Source: Planctomycetota bacterium
GTDB lineage: Bacteria; Planctomycetota; Phycisphaerae; Phycisphaerales; UBA1924
Direction: 5' to 3'
DNA length: 5,076 nucleotides
Assembly: GCA_023412695.1 (NCBI GenBank)
Contig: JAEYNG010000297.1
Coordinates: 1 to 5,076 of the forward strand
This document shows positions 1-5,076 of the stretch, one piece after another (positions within the stretch are counted from its first letter, which is position 1; every line of letters begins with the position of its first letter). The position numbers and the translations under genes are program-made. The notes beneath the pieces were generated by a model. That model did no database searches and was not told where the DNA came from. It was given only the letters and a program-made list of their open reading frames with translations.

Positions 1-1153
1 CCACTGCCACGATCCCCGCCTTGAACACCAGGTTCGCCATCGACGCGATCACGATCGCCCGCCACGCCGCGTCCGTCTCGACTTCTTCGCGCGCCGCCAG
101 CCGCGACGTTGACAGCGTGATCGCGTCCATGTCCGTCAGCCCCGATACAGCCGCGACGATGTAGAGCCCCCGGTCCCCGAGCCATTCCCTCCCCGCGGCG
201 ACCGCCACGAGCACAAACGCGTACAGCGAGCCGAACACCAGCGCCGTCTTGAGCTCCGACGGGTTCCCCGGCTCGGCCATCTCGCCGTTGGTCGTTCTCC
301 GCGCCTTTACATAGGCGACCCCCGATGCCACCAGCGCCCCGGCGAGCATGACGCCCATCGCCGGCGCGATCTCCGCGGCCTTGCCCCCGGCCGCAATCCC
401 GATCTCCACCAGCACCCGCACGAAGCTCACGACCGACGCCAGCGCGGCCACGAGCACGCCCGCCCACGCCGCGTCCGGCTTCCCCGCAGCGCGCCGCGCC
501 GCCGTCACCGTCGTCGCGGTGCTCGAGATCGCCCCGCCGATCAACCCAGCGGCGGCGGCCCCGTGCTGTCGCGGCAGCAGCTTCGCCGCGACATACGCCA
601 CGAGGCTGATCCCCGTGACCAATACCACCATCAGCCAGATCTCGCGCGGATTGATCGCATTGAACGGCGGGAACTGCTTGTCGGGCAGCACCGGCAGCAC
701 GATGAACGCGATCAGCGCAAACTGGATCGCGGCGCGAAGATCCTCTTCCCCCATCCGCTTGGCCATGCGGTGCAGGAACCCCTTGGCGTGAAGCAGCGCG
801 GCGCACGCCACGCCAACGCCCACCGCCACCGGCCGCGGCCCCACCCACACGAATGCCCCTACCGCGAACATCAGCAGGATCGCCATCTCTGTGGTGATCC
901 CCGGGCTCTTCTCTTCGCGCGTCCGCAGGTAGTTCCCCATCGCCGTCGCCATCGCCACCCCCACCAGCCCCGCGGGGAACACCCATGCCCCCAAGGGCTC
1001 CGTCAGCATCGCGCACATCGTCCCGAGCAGCGTGATGAGCGGGAATGTCCGGATCCCGGCGAGCGCGGAGTCCGCCCGCTCGCGCTGCACGCCCACCAGC
1101 ATGCCCAGTGCGGCCGAGATCCCCAACGCAATGAACGCCTCCATGACTCCCAT
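1..1153 (-). CDS. MgtC/SapB-type membrane protein with DUF4010-like C-terminal half (3' end outside window)
   Basis: The minus strand is open from an ATG at 1153 to the left edge, giving 384 residues with no stop. The protein is a multi-pass membrane protein. The N-terminus (about residues 5-50) has the MgtC/SapB pattern: a glycine-rich helix, then QRERAD, then GIRTFPLITLLG at 33-44. A second block, TTEMAILLMFAVGA (87-100), and ALIAFIVLPVLPD (147-158) are typical of the longer COG3174-like relatives. The second half carries GLIGGAISSTATTVTAAR (203-220) and, near the edge, SGLTDMDAITLSTSRLA, both characteristic of DUF4010. From memory such proteins are a little over 400 residues, so only a short C-terminal piece should be missing. 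The biochemical role of this family is not established; a link to magnesium or other ion homeostasis is inferred only from the MgtC name. An in-frame ATG at 1144 is an alternative start; neither start has a convincing Shine-Dalgarno. The gene is divergent from the B12/GTPase gene, with a 116-bp gap. Confidence 0.88.
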   Translation of the reverse strand, partial: MGVMEAFIALGISAALGMLVGVQRERADSALAGIRTFPLITLLGTMCAMLTEPLGAWVFPAGLVGVAMATAMGNYLRTREEKSPGITTEMAILLMFAVGAFVWVGPRPVAVGVGVACAALLHAKGFLHRMAKRMGEEDLRAAIQFALIAFIVLPVLPDKQFPPFNAINPREIWLMVVLVTGISLVAYVAAKLLPRQHGAAAAGLIGGAISSTATTVTAARRAAGKPDAAWAGVLVAALASVVSFVRVLVEIGIAAGGKAAEIAPAMGVMLAGALVASGVAYVKARRTTNGEMAEPGNPSELKTALVFGSLYAFVLVAVAAGREWLGDRGLYIVAAVSGLTDMDAITLSTSRLAAREEVETDAAWRAIVIASMANLVFKAGIVAV

Positions 1154-1159
1154 AAACCC

Positions 1160-1165
1160 AGCATA
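1160..1165 (-). promoter_or_regulatory. Candidate -10 element (TATGCT) for the MgtC-like gene
   Basis: Read on the minus strand, TATGCT is preceded by GGG and followed by six bases (GGGTTT) before the ATG at 1153. It matches the bacterial -10 consensus at four of six positions and has the TANNNT form. With usual -10 to start-point spacing, transcription would begin at or beside the A of the ATG, giving a leaderless message, which fits the absence of a Shine-Dalgarno. I see no clear -35 element. This is a prediction from spacing only. Confidence 0.35.
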
Positions 1166-1255
1166 CCCGCAGGCGCACGCCGGGGCCGCCGTGTCATGCC
1201 CGCCGGGGGCCCTCCCACTCCCGACCTCCGCGTTCCGAATTCCGCCCTCCCGACC

Positions 1256-1261
1256 TACCCT
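1256..1261 (+). promoter_or_regulatory. Candidate -10 element (TACCCT) for the B12/GTPase gene
   Basis: TACCCT lies eight bases upstream of the ATG at 1270, in a pyrimidine-rich stretch with no Shine-Dalgarno. It matches the -10 consensus at three of six positions only. TTCCGA at 1233-1238 sits 17 bases upstream and weakly resembles a -35 box. The position suggests a start point at or just before the ATG. Its weight comes mainly from similar hexamers at the same distance before two other starts in this window. Confidence 0.3.
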
Positions 1262-1269
1262 TCCGCCCC

Positions 1270-2427
1270 ATGGCCAAAGCCCTCTCAACCGCTACGACCG
1301 AGTTCGAGAAGCTCGACCGCTGCGCCGACCTCGACCACCGCCCGCGCGTCCTCCTCGGCAAGATGGGCCTCGACGGCCACGACCGCGGCGTCAAGGTCAT
1401 CGCCCGCGCACTGCGCGACTCGGGCGTCCACGTCATCTACTCCGGTCTCTGGCAGACGCCGCGCTCCCTCGCCATCTCCGCGCGCGATGAGGATGTGGAC
1501 GTCATCGCCGCGTCGATGATGTCCAACTCGCACCTCGTGCTCGGCCCCAAGCTCATCGAGGCCCTCAAGGAGCTCGGCCGCCCGGACATCCCTGTCTACA
1601 TGGGCGGCATCCTCCCGCAGGAGGACCTGCCGCAGCTCAAGGCCCAGGGCATCGCCAAGTGCTTCACCACCGGCACCGGCCTGCTCGACATCGTCGAGGC
1701 CGTCCGCGGCGCGGTGAAGCCCTACACGCCGGTCGTCTCCAGCGGCCCCGCCGCGCAGCTCGCACGCGACATCTCCCTCATCCATTCTGGCCGGGGTGAC
1801 ATGCGCAGCGGCGCAAGTCGCCGCCGCCCCAAGCGCGTCATCGGCATCACCGGCTCGCCGGGCGCGGGCAAGTCCACGCTCGTCGCGCAGCTCGTCGGCG
1901 AGTACACCCGCCGCGCCAAGGACGACCCGTCCATGGGCCGCTGCGGCGTTCTCGCCTTTGACCCGATGAGCCCCATCACCTCCGGCGCGCTCCTCGGCGA
2001 CCGTCTCCGCGTCGACTTCAACAACCTCGACGAGTCGGTCTACTACCGCTCGCTGGCGATCAGCGGCGAGGACTACCGCGCGGTCAATGAGATCGTCGAG
2101 CTGATCGGCGGCGCGCAGTCGCCCGGCGGCGCATACGACACGCTCTTCATCGAGACCGTTGGCGCGGGCCAGAACGAAACGAAGATCCGCCAGCACGTCG
2201 ACCGCACCGTCGTCGTCCTCACGCCCGGCATGGGCGACGCCGTGCAGATGGACAAGGCCGGCATCCTCGAGATCGCCGACGTGTTCGTCTGCAACAAGGC
2301 CGACCACCCCGGCGAGAACGAGCTCGTCCGCGACCTGCGCGACGTCGCCGGCCGCAGGCCCGTCTTCGAGACCGTCGCCACCCGGGGCCAGGGCGTGCCC
2401 GAGCTTCTCGACGCTCTGCTCGCCTGA
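1270..2427 (+). CDS. Cobalamin-binding domain fused to MeaB/ArgK-type G protein
   Basis: This 385-residue protein has two domains. Residues about 24-150 are a B12-binding domain like the C-terminus of methylmalonyl-CoA mutase: KMGLDGHDRGVKVIA contains the DxHxxG motif (D35, H37, G40) whose histidine ligates cobalt in the family. SMMSNSH (82-88) corresponds to the usual SSLAAGH region, and YMGGILPQEDL (110-120) holds the GG motif. Residues about 187-385 are a MeaB/MMAA/ArgK-family GTPase: P-loop GSPGAGKST (195-203), DPMSPITSGALLGDR (231-245), ETVGAGQNE (295-303) and NKAD (342-345). MeaB proteins guard and reload adenosylcobalamin mutases. The order matches the N-terminal part of IcmF (B12 domain, then G domain), but the mutase barrel is absent and the chain ends directly after the G domain, without the C-terminal helical dimerisation arm of MeaB. 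It probably acts in the cytoplasm with a separately encoded mutase subunit not seen here. The 1270 ATG is the first possible in-frame start. It appears monocistronic. An LAO/AO transport ATPase label would reflect old ArgK naming. Confidence 0.93.
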   Translation: MAKALSTATTEFEKLDRCADLDHRPRVLLGKMGLDGHDRGVKVIARALRDSGVHVIYSGLWQTPRSLAISARDEDVDVIAASMMSNSHLVLGPKLIEALKELGRPDIPVYMGGILPQEDLPQLKAQGIAKCFTTGTGLLDIVEAVRGAVKPYTPVVSSGPAAQLARDISLIHSGRGDMRSGASRRRPKRVIGITGSPGAGKSTLVAQLVGEYTRRAKDDPSMGRCGVLAFDPMSPITSGALLGDRLRVDFNNLDESVYYRSLAISGEDYRAVNEIVELIGGAQSPGGAYDTLFIETVGAGQNETKIRQHVDRTVVVLTPGMGDAVQMDKAGILEIADVFVCNKADHPGENELVRDLRDVAGRRPVFETVATRGQGVPELLDALLA

Positions 2428-2636
2428 TTCTCGACGTCCGATCACGCAACGCACGCGTTTATCGGCACGCTCCCTGCCGCGCTACCCGCACAGACGGACC
2501 GCCGCCGGCTCGCATCTGCCGTGCGTGCTGGCGATCCGACGCGCCGTGCGGCACAGTGAAGGTCCATCGCTCCCGCCGCTCGCTCTCTCGCGGCCGGTGC
2601 GACCACCGCTTCGACAAGCCAAGAAAGGACCCCACG
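2428..2636. other. Intergenic gap upstream of the PEP-CTERM-like gene
   Basis: This 209-bp gap follows the B12/GTPase stop codon. I find no convincing gene, tRNA or strong terminator in it. AACGCACGCGTT at 2454-2465 could fold, but the stem is tiny and is followed by only a short T-rich run. The octamer GCCGTGCG occurs twice, around 2518-2551. The promoter of the downstream gene presumably lies here, but I could not place it. The plus frame is open from 2556, but the Shine-Dalgarno at 2625-2629 favours a later start. Confidence 0.5.
2625..2629 (+). promoter_or_regulatory. Ribosome binding site (AAGGA) deciding the 2637 start
   Basis: AAGGA, within AAGAAAGGA, ends seven bases before the ATG at 2637. 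This is good Shine-Dalgarno spacing. The ATG directly precedes a clear signal peptide, so this start is preferred to the in-frame ATG at 2556. Confidence 0.8.
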
Positions 2637-3221
2637 ATGCCGACGACGCGTTCGATCTTCGCCGCCTCCGCACTGTTCGCCGCCTGCGTCTCCGTCGCCA
2701 ACGCCGAGATCACGCTCCCCATCGCCCTCAACGGCGGCGTCGGGACGCGCTCCGTGACAAGCGTTGCCCCGGTCGAAGTCTCCCCGTCCTATGCATGGAC
2801 GCTCGATCTCTCGAGCATGGCCGCCACGGGCCTCACCGGATCGTTGTTCGGCATGCCCTTCGCCATGCCGCTCTACGGCGCGAACCCGGTTGACCTCGTC
2901 ATGGCGGGCGCGCACGTCGGTGGTGCGGGCAACCTTGTCACTCGCAACTTCACGTTCACGGACCTCGGCGCGGTCACCCCCGCATACGACTTCACCGTTT
3001 CGCTCGATCTGCTCCCCGACCAGACGCTGCAGACGACGATCACCGTCAACAGCCTCGGCTCGTTCATGCCCGGTGGAATCGTCCCGAGCAACCCGATTCC
3101 GCTGCCCGTAACCAGCGTAAACGCCGGTGGGATGGCGACCATCGCCGCCGTGCCCACGCCCGGCACCGCCGCCCTTGTCGCCGCGGGCAGCATCGTCGCG
3201 CTCCGCCGACGCCGCAACTGA
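2637..3221 (+). CDS. Small secreted protein with PEP-CTERM-like sorting signal
   Basis: The protein has 194 residues from the ATG at 2637. Residues 1-23 form a signal peptide: a short basic start (R5), a hydrophobic core, and an ANA signal-peptidase site before E24. A cysteine at 17 makes a lipoprotein reading conceivable, but the lipobox is poor. The mature part is rich in G, V, T, S, L and P, has no recognised catalytic motif, and looks like a beta-sandwich exported protein; I do not recognise its family. The C-terminus is a tripartite sorting signal: VPTPG at 172-176, a hydrophobic stretch at 177-189, then RRRR and a final N194. This matches the PEP-CTERM type, with PTP in place of PEP, as is common in planctomycetes. 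Such proteins are thought to be processed by an exosortase-like membrane transpeptidase and displayed at or released from the surface. Flanking spacing and a downstream hairpin suggest a single-gene unit. The substrate or structural role is unknown. Confidence 0.85.
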   Translation: MPTTRSIFAASALFAACVSVANAEITLPIALNGGVGTRSVTSVAPVEVSPSYAWTLDLSSMAATGLTGSLFGMPFAMPLYGANPVDLVMAGAHVGGAGNLVTRNFTFTDLGAVTPAYDFTVSLDLLPDQTLQTTITVNSLGSFMPGGIVPSNPIPLPVTSVNAGGMATIAAVPTPGTAALVAAGSIVALRRRRN

Positions 3222-3248
3222 ACCGCCTCGCCCATCCCGTCCTTCGTC

Positions 3249-3277
3249 ACCGGCCGGCGCAACTCGCGTCGGCCGGT
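3249..3277 (+). terminator. GC-rich hairpin terminator after the PEP-CTERM-like gene
   Basis: A near-perfect inverted repeat starts 28 bases after the stop codon. The left arm is 3249-3260 and the right arm 3266-3277, giving a 12-bp stem with one G-U pair and the 5-nt loop AACTC. The following bases are CTCCTTG, a weak T-tract, so termination may be only partial or may need a factor. Its place between two plus-strand genes fits a terminator that separates them. Confidence 0.65.
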
Positions 3278-3308
3278 CTCCTTGCGCCGTGGTCGGGAAA
3301 CCCCGCCC

Positions 3309-3314
3309 TACCAT
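3309..3314 (+). promoter_or_regulatory. Candidate -10 element (TACCAT) for the phosphatase gene
   Basis: TACCAT matches the -10 consensus at four of six positions and lies seven bases before the ATG at 3322, which has no Shine-Dalgarno. It sits just downstream of the hairpin at 3249-3277, where a new promoter would be expected. It predicts a leaderless or almost leaderless transcript. I find no well-spaced -35 box. Confidence 0.35.
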
Positions 3315-3321
3315 CGCGCCG

Positions 3322-4323
3322 ATGTCCCCGCACACGCTGCAGTGCATGGAGGTCTGGGGAGGCAACCGCGCCGTCGAGAACGGCGTCGTCATGCCCGGCC
3401 TCGACGCCTGGGTATTCAGCCGCCCCTACGTCGGCAACGCGCCGCGCGGCAGCGAGGATGACACGTCCCGCGGCGGCGACATCCACTACGTCACGAGCTG
3501 CGCCACCGGACGCCTCACCCGCATCGTCGTCGCCGATGTTTCCGGCCACGGCGAACGCGTCGCGGAGACCGCCGTCGCCCTCCGCCGACTCCTCGGCAAG
3601 TATTCCAACTACGTCGATCAGGAACGCATCGTCGCCGAGATCGACCAGCGCTTCGCCGAGCTCGCCGAGTCGAACGCCCGCCACGCGGGGCTCTTTGCCA
3701 CCGCCGTCGTCGCGACGTACTGGTCCCCTACGGAGGAGATCACGCTCTGCAACGCGGGCCACCCGCGCCCGCTGCGTTACGCCGCGGCCCAACGCCGCTG
3801 GACGATCCTCGACCCCGACAAGCAAGGCCAGTCCGGCCCGGTCAATCTCCCCCTCGGCATCGGCGTCGAGGCCAAGCATCCGCAGACCGCCTTCCGCCTT
3901 CGTCGCGGCGATCTGCTGATGTTCTACACCGACTCGTTGATCGAGGCTCGTCGGCCCGACGGCCACCAGCTCGGCGAGCAAGGGCTGCTCGAACTGATCT
4001 CCACCGTCGATGCCTCGCGTCCCGAGTCCCTGGTCCGCACCCTCCTCACCGCGGTTGCCACGTGGCGCGGCGAAACGTCCTCCGCGGACGCACTCCCGGA
4101 GTTCGATGATGATGTCACGATCGTGCTTATTCGGCCGAATGAACTCGGTCCGCGCCCGTCCCTGGCCCTCGGCCTGCTCGGCGGATGCCGGATCGCCGTC
4201 CAGTTCGTCAAGTCGCTGGTGATCCGCGGCGAGGTCGCCTCGTGGCCGCAGATCCGGCGCGACACCATCGCCGGCTCGTTCATCCGGCGAGCCGCCGCGA
4301 GGCCGATCGAAGATCAAAGCTGA
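3322..4323 (+). CDS. PP2C/SpoIIE-family serine/threonine phosphatase
   Basis: From the ATG at 3322 the protein has 333 residues. The frame is open back to 3127, but that part overlaps the preceding gene and its terminator and translates to low-complexity P/R/S/A sequence, so the later start is preferred; ATG 3346 is also possible. The phosphatase domain covers about 28-272 with the PPM/SpoIIE motifs in order: GGDIHY (51-56), ADVSGHG (71-77), FATAVVATY (125-133), CNAGHPRPL (143-151), YTDSLIEAR (202-210) and DDDVTIVLI (262-270). D53, D72, D204 and D263/D264 are the likely metal-binding acids, so it should be active. Family members dephosphorylate Ser/Thr on partners such as anti-sigma-factor antagonists. 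No sensor, HAMP, PAS or receiver domain or membrane segment precedes the catalytic core, so it is probably a soluble enzyme controlled by partners. About 57 residues after the domain form a conserved-looking tail of unknown role. No partner kinase or STAS protein is adjacent. Confidence 0.9.
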   Translation: MSPHTLQCMEVWGGNRAVENGVVMPGLDAWVFSRPYVGNAPRGSEDDTSRGGDIHYVTSCATGRLTRIVVADVSGHGERVAETAVALRRLLGKYSNYVDQERIVAEIDQRFAELAESNARHAGLFATAVVATYWSPTEEITLCNAGHPRPLRYAAAQRRWTILDPDKQGQSGPVNLPLGIGVEAKHPQTAFRLRRGDLLMFYTDSLIEARRPDGHQLGEQGLLELISTVDASRPESLVRTLLTAVATWRGETSSADALPEFDDDVTIVLIRPNELGPRPSLALGLLGGCRIAVQFVKSLVIRGEVASWPQIRRDTIAGSFIRRAAARPIEDQS

Positions 4324-5076
4324 TCACACCGTCGCGCTGACCGATCCATTCCGCGCCACGACCGTCGCCGTGCCGAGATTGAACGCCGCGTGCACCGCGC
4401 GAAGCCCGGTCTTGCCGTCCGCCTCATCGACAAGGCACGAAATCTTGATCTCGCTCGTCGTGATGTTCGCAATCCGGATCCCCGCTTCGGCGAGGGCCTG
4501 GAACATCTTCGCCGCCACACCGGGCTGGCTCTGCATCCCCACGCCCACCGCCGACACCTTCGCGAGCCCGAGGTCCTCGTGGACCGTGCCCTGACCGACG
4601 GAGCGAACGACGTCCTCGACGATCGTGCGAACCTCGGCGAGGTCGGTCCTGTCGACGGTGAAGACAATGCCGCAGGTCGTCCCGCCGTTGCCGCCGTTGG
4701 CGTCGGCCTGGATGATGTCATCCACGCTGATCCCCGCCGCGGCGATCTTCTCAAAGATGTCCCGCTGGATCCCCGCACGGTTGGGCAGCCCCGCCACCGT
4801 CACCCGCCCAATGTCCGTCTTCAGAGCCACCGTCGTTACTGCCTGCTGCGTTTCCATGGCGTTCCTCGTATCACAGATCAGCGTGCCCGGGCCGTGCCGC
4901 ATCGCGTGCAGCACCCGGATCTCCACGCCCGCCTTGCGTCCAAGCTCGACCGCCCGCAGGTGCATGACCTTCGCGCCCTGCGATGCCGCCTCCATCATCT
5001 CTTCGTACGAGATCCTCTCGAGCAGCTTTGCTTCTTCCACCACGCGCGGGTCGGCGGTATAAACACCGTCAACATC
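4324..5076 (-). CDS. lysC: Aspartate kinase, C-terminal part with two ACT domains (5' end outside window)
   Basis: The minus strand is open from the right edge to a TGA at 4324-4326, giving 250 residues. Aspartate kinase phosphorylates L-aspartate with ATP, the first step towards lysine, threonine, methionine and diaminopimelate. The fragment begins with DVDGVYTADPR, the conserved end of the kinase domain, followed by ISYEEMMEAASQGAKVMHLRAVEL, a hallmark of the family. Two ACT domains follow. The first spans about 80-150 of the fragment (VTVAGLPNRAGIQRDIF). The second spans about 173-235, with SAVGVGMQSQPGVAAKMF and TTSEIKIS (207-213), a highly conserved effector-site block. The architecture is that of monofunctional, Lys- and/or Thr-inhibited enzymes; no homoserine dehydrogenase domain is present. 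The N-terminal kinase core, roughly 160 residues by comparison with a usual length of a little over 400, lies beyond the edge. The gene converges on the phosphatase gene with zero spacing. A possible internal beta-subunit start lies at 4857. Confidence 0.96.
   Translation of the reverse strand, partial: DVDGVYTADPRVVEEAKLLERISYEEMMEAASQGAKVMHLRAVELGRKAGVEIRVLHAMRHGPGTLICDTRNAMETQQAVTTVALKTDIGRVTVAGLPNRAGIQRDIFEKIAAAGISVDDIIQADANGGNGGTTCGIVFTVDRTDLAEVRTIVEDVVRSVGQGTVHEDLGLAKVSAVGVGMQSQPGVAAKMFQALAEAGIRIANITTSEIKISCLVDEADGKTGLRAVHAAFNLGTATVVARNGSVSATV
4863..4867 (-). promoter_or_regulatory. Candidate internal ribosome binding site for a LysC beta subunit
   Basis: Inside lysC, read on the minus strand, GAGGA is followed by ACGCC and then an in-frame ATG at 4857. 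Initiation there would give 177 residues starting METQQAVTTVALK and covering exactly the two ACT domains. In Bacillus subtilis aspartokinase II and Corynebacterium glutamicum LysC, a beta subunit of similar size arises from an internal in-frame start just before the first ACT domain. The same bases encode TRNAM of the alpha chain, so the match could be chance. Confidence 0.45.

Noticed and set aside
563..1519. A 318-residue plus-strand open frame over the MgtC-like gene and the B12/GTPase start
   Set aside because: Its H/R/P/Q-rich sequence does not look like a folded protein and it lies opposite a clear membrane protein frame.
1285..2454. A 389-residue minus-strand open frame, longer than the B12/GTPase gene it overlaps
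   Set aside because: Its translation is low-complexity (A, D, E, G, V rich) with no family motifs, while the plus strand has a full set of B12-domain and G-protein motifs. It is a by-product of high GC content.
2454..2470. Possible terminator after the B12/GTPase gene (AACGC/GCGTT, then TTTAT)
   Set aside because: The stem is at most five base pairs with a two-base loop, too weak to call.
2556..2636. A 27-residue N-terminal extension of the PEP-CTERM-like protein
   Set aside because: It is arginine-rich, would bury the signal peptide, and the well-placed AAGGA points to the ATG at 2637.
3127..3321. A 65-residue N-terminal extension of the phosphatase
   Set aside because: It overlaps the end of the PEP-CTERM-like gene and the hairpin, and is low-complexity P/R/S sequence. 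The start at 3322 gives a family-like N-terminus.
2442..3392. A 316-residue minus-strand open frame across the PEP-CTERM-like gene
   Set aside because: The composition is rich in R, G, D and A with no domain. The plus-strand gene has an SD, signal peptide and sorting tail.
4272..4294. Hairpin with a 7-bp stem near the 3' end of the phosphatase gene
   Set aside because: It lies in coding sequence, has a 9-nt loop and no T-tract on either side; short stems like this are common at this GC content.
3247..4317. A 356-residue minus-strand open frame opposite the phosphatase
   Set aside because: There are no recognisable motifs and the composition is biased, while the plus strand carries all the SpoIIE/PP2C motifs.
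1..5076. Search for CRISPR arrays, tRNA genes, insertion sequences and phage or defence genes
   Set aside because: I saw no regularly spaced repeats, tRNA-like folds, transposase motifs or terminal inverted repeats. All sizeable regions are explained by the five genes.

Overview
The window is GC-rich, densely coded DNA that fits a planctomycete, probably of the Phycisphaerae. The taxonomic clues are a secreted protein ending in a planctomycete-style PEP-CTERM variant (VPTPG, hydrophobic stretch, RRRR), a stand-alone SpoIIE-type phosphatase with a short N-terminus, and mostly Shine-Dalgarno-free starts. The assignment is an inference from sequence style; no marker gene is present.

Layout from left to right: (1) on the minus strand, running off the left edge, a MgtC/SapB-type membrane protein with a DUF4010-like C-terminal half (1-1153). 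(2) A 116-bp divergent gap. (3) On the plus strand, a 385-residue fusion of a methylmalonyl-CoA-mutase-type cobalamin-binding domain and a MeaB/ArgK-type G domain, with no mutase barrel (1270-2427). (4) A 209-bp gap, then a small secreted PEP-CTERM-like protein (2637-3221) followed by a strong GC hairpin (3249-3277). (5) A PP2C/SpoIIE-family serine/threonine phosphatase (3322-4323). (6) On the minus strand, the C-terminal 250 residues of aspartate kinase LysC with two ACT domains (4324-5076, entering from the right edge). Its stop codon abuts the phosphatase stop codon with no intervening base.

The genes do not form one pathway. They look like separate transcription units: cobalamin-enzyme maintenance, an exported protein, signalling, and amino-acid biosynthesis. 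The most interesting points are the B12-domain/G-protein fusion without a mutase domain or the usual MeaB C-terminal arm; a well-placed Shine-Dalgarno plus ATG inside lysC exactly where known alpha2beta2 aspartokinases start their beta subunit; and a TANNNT hexamer 6-8 nt upstream of each of three SD-less starts, which suggests leaderless transcripts.
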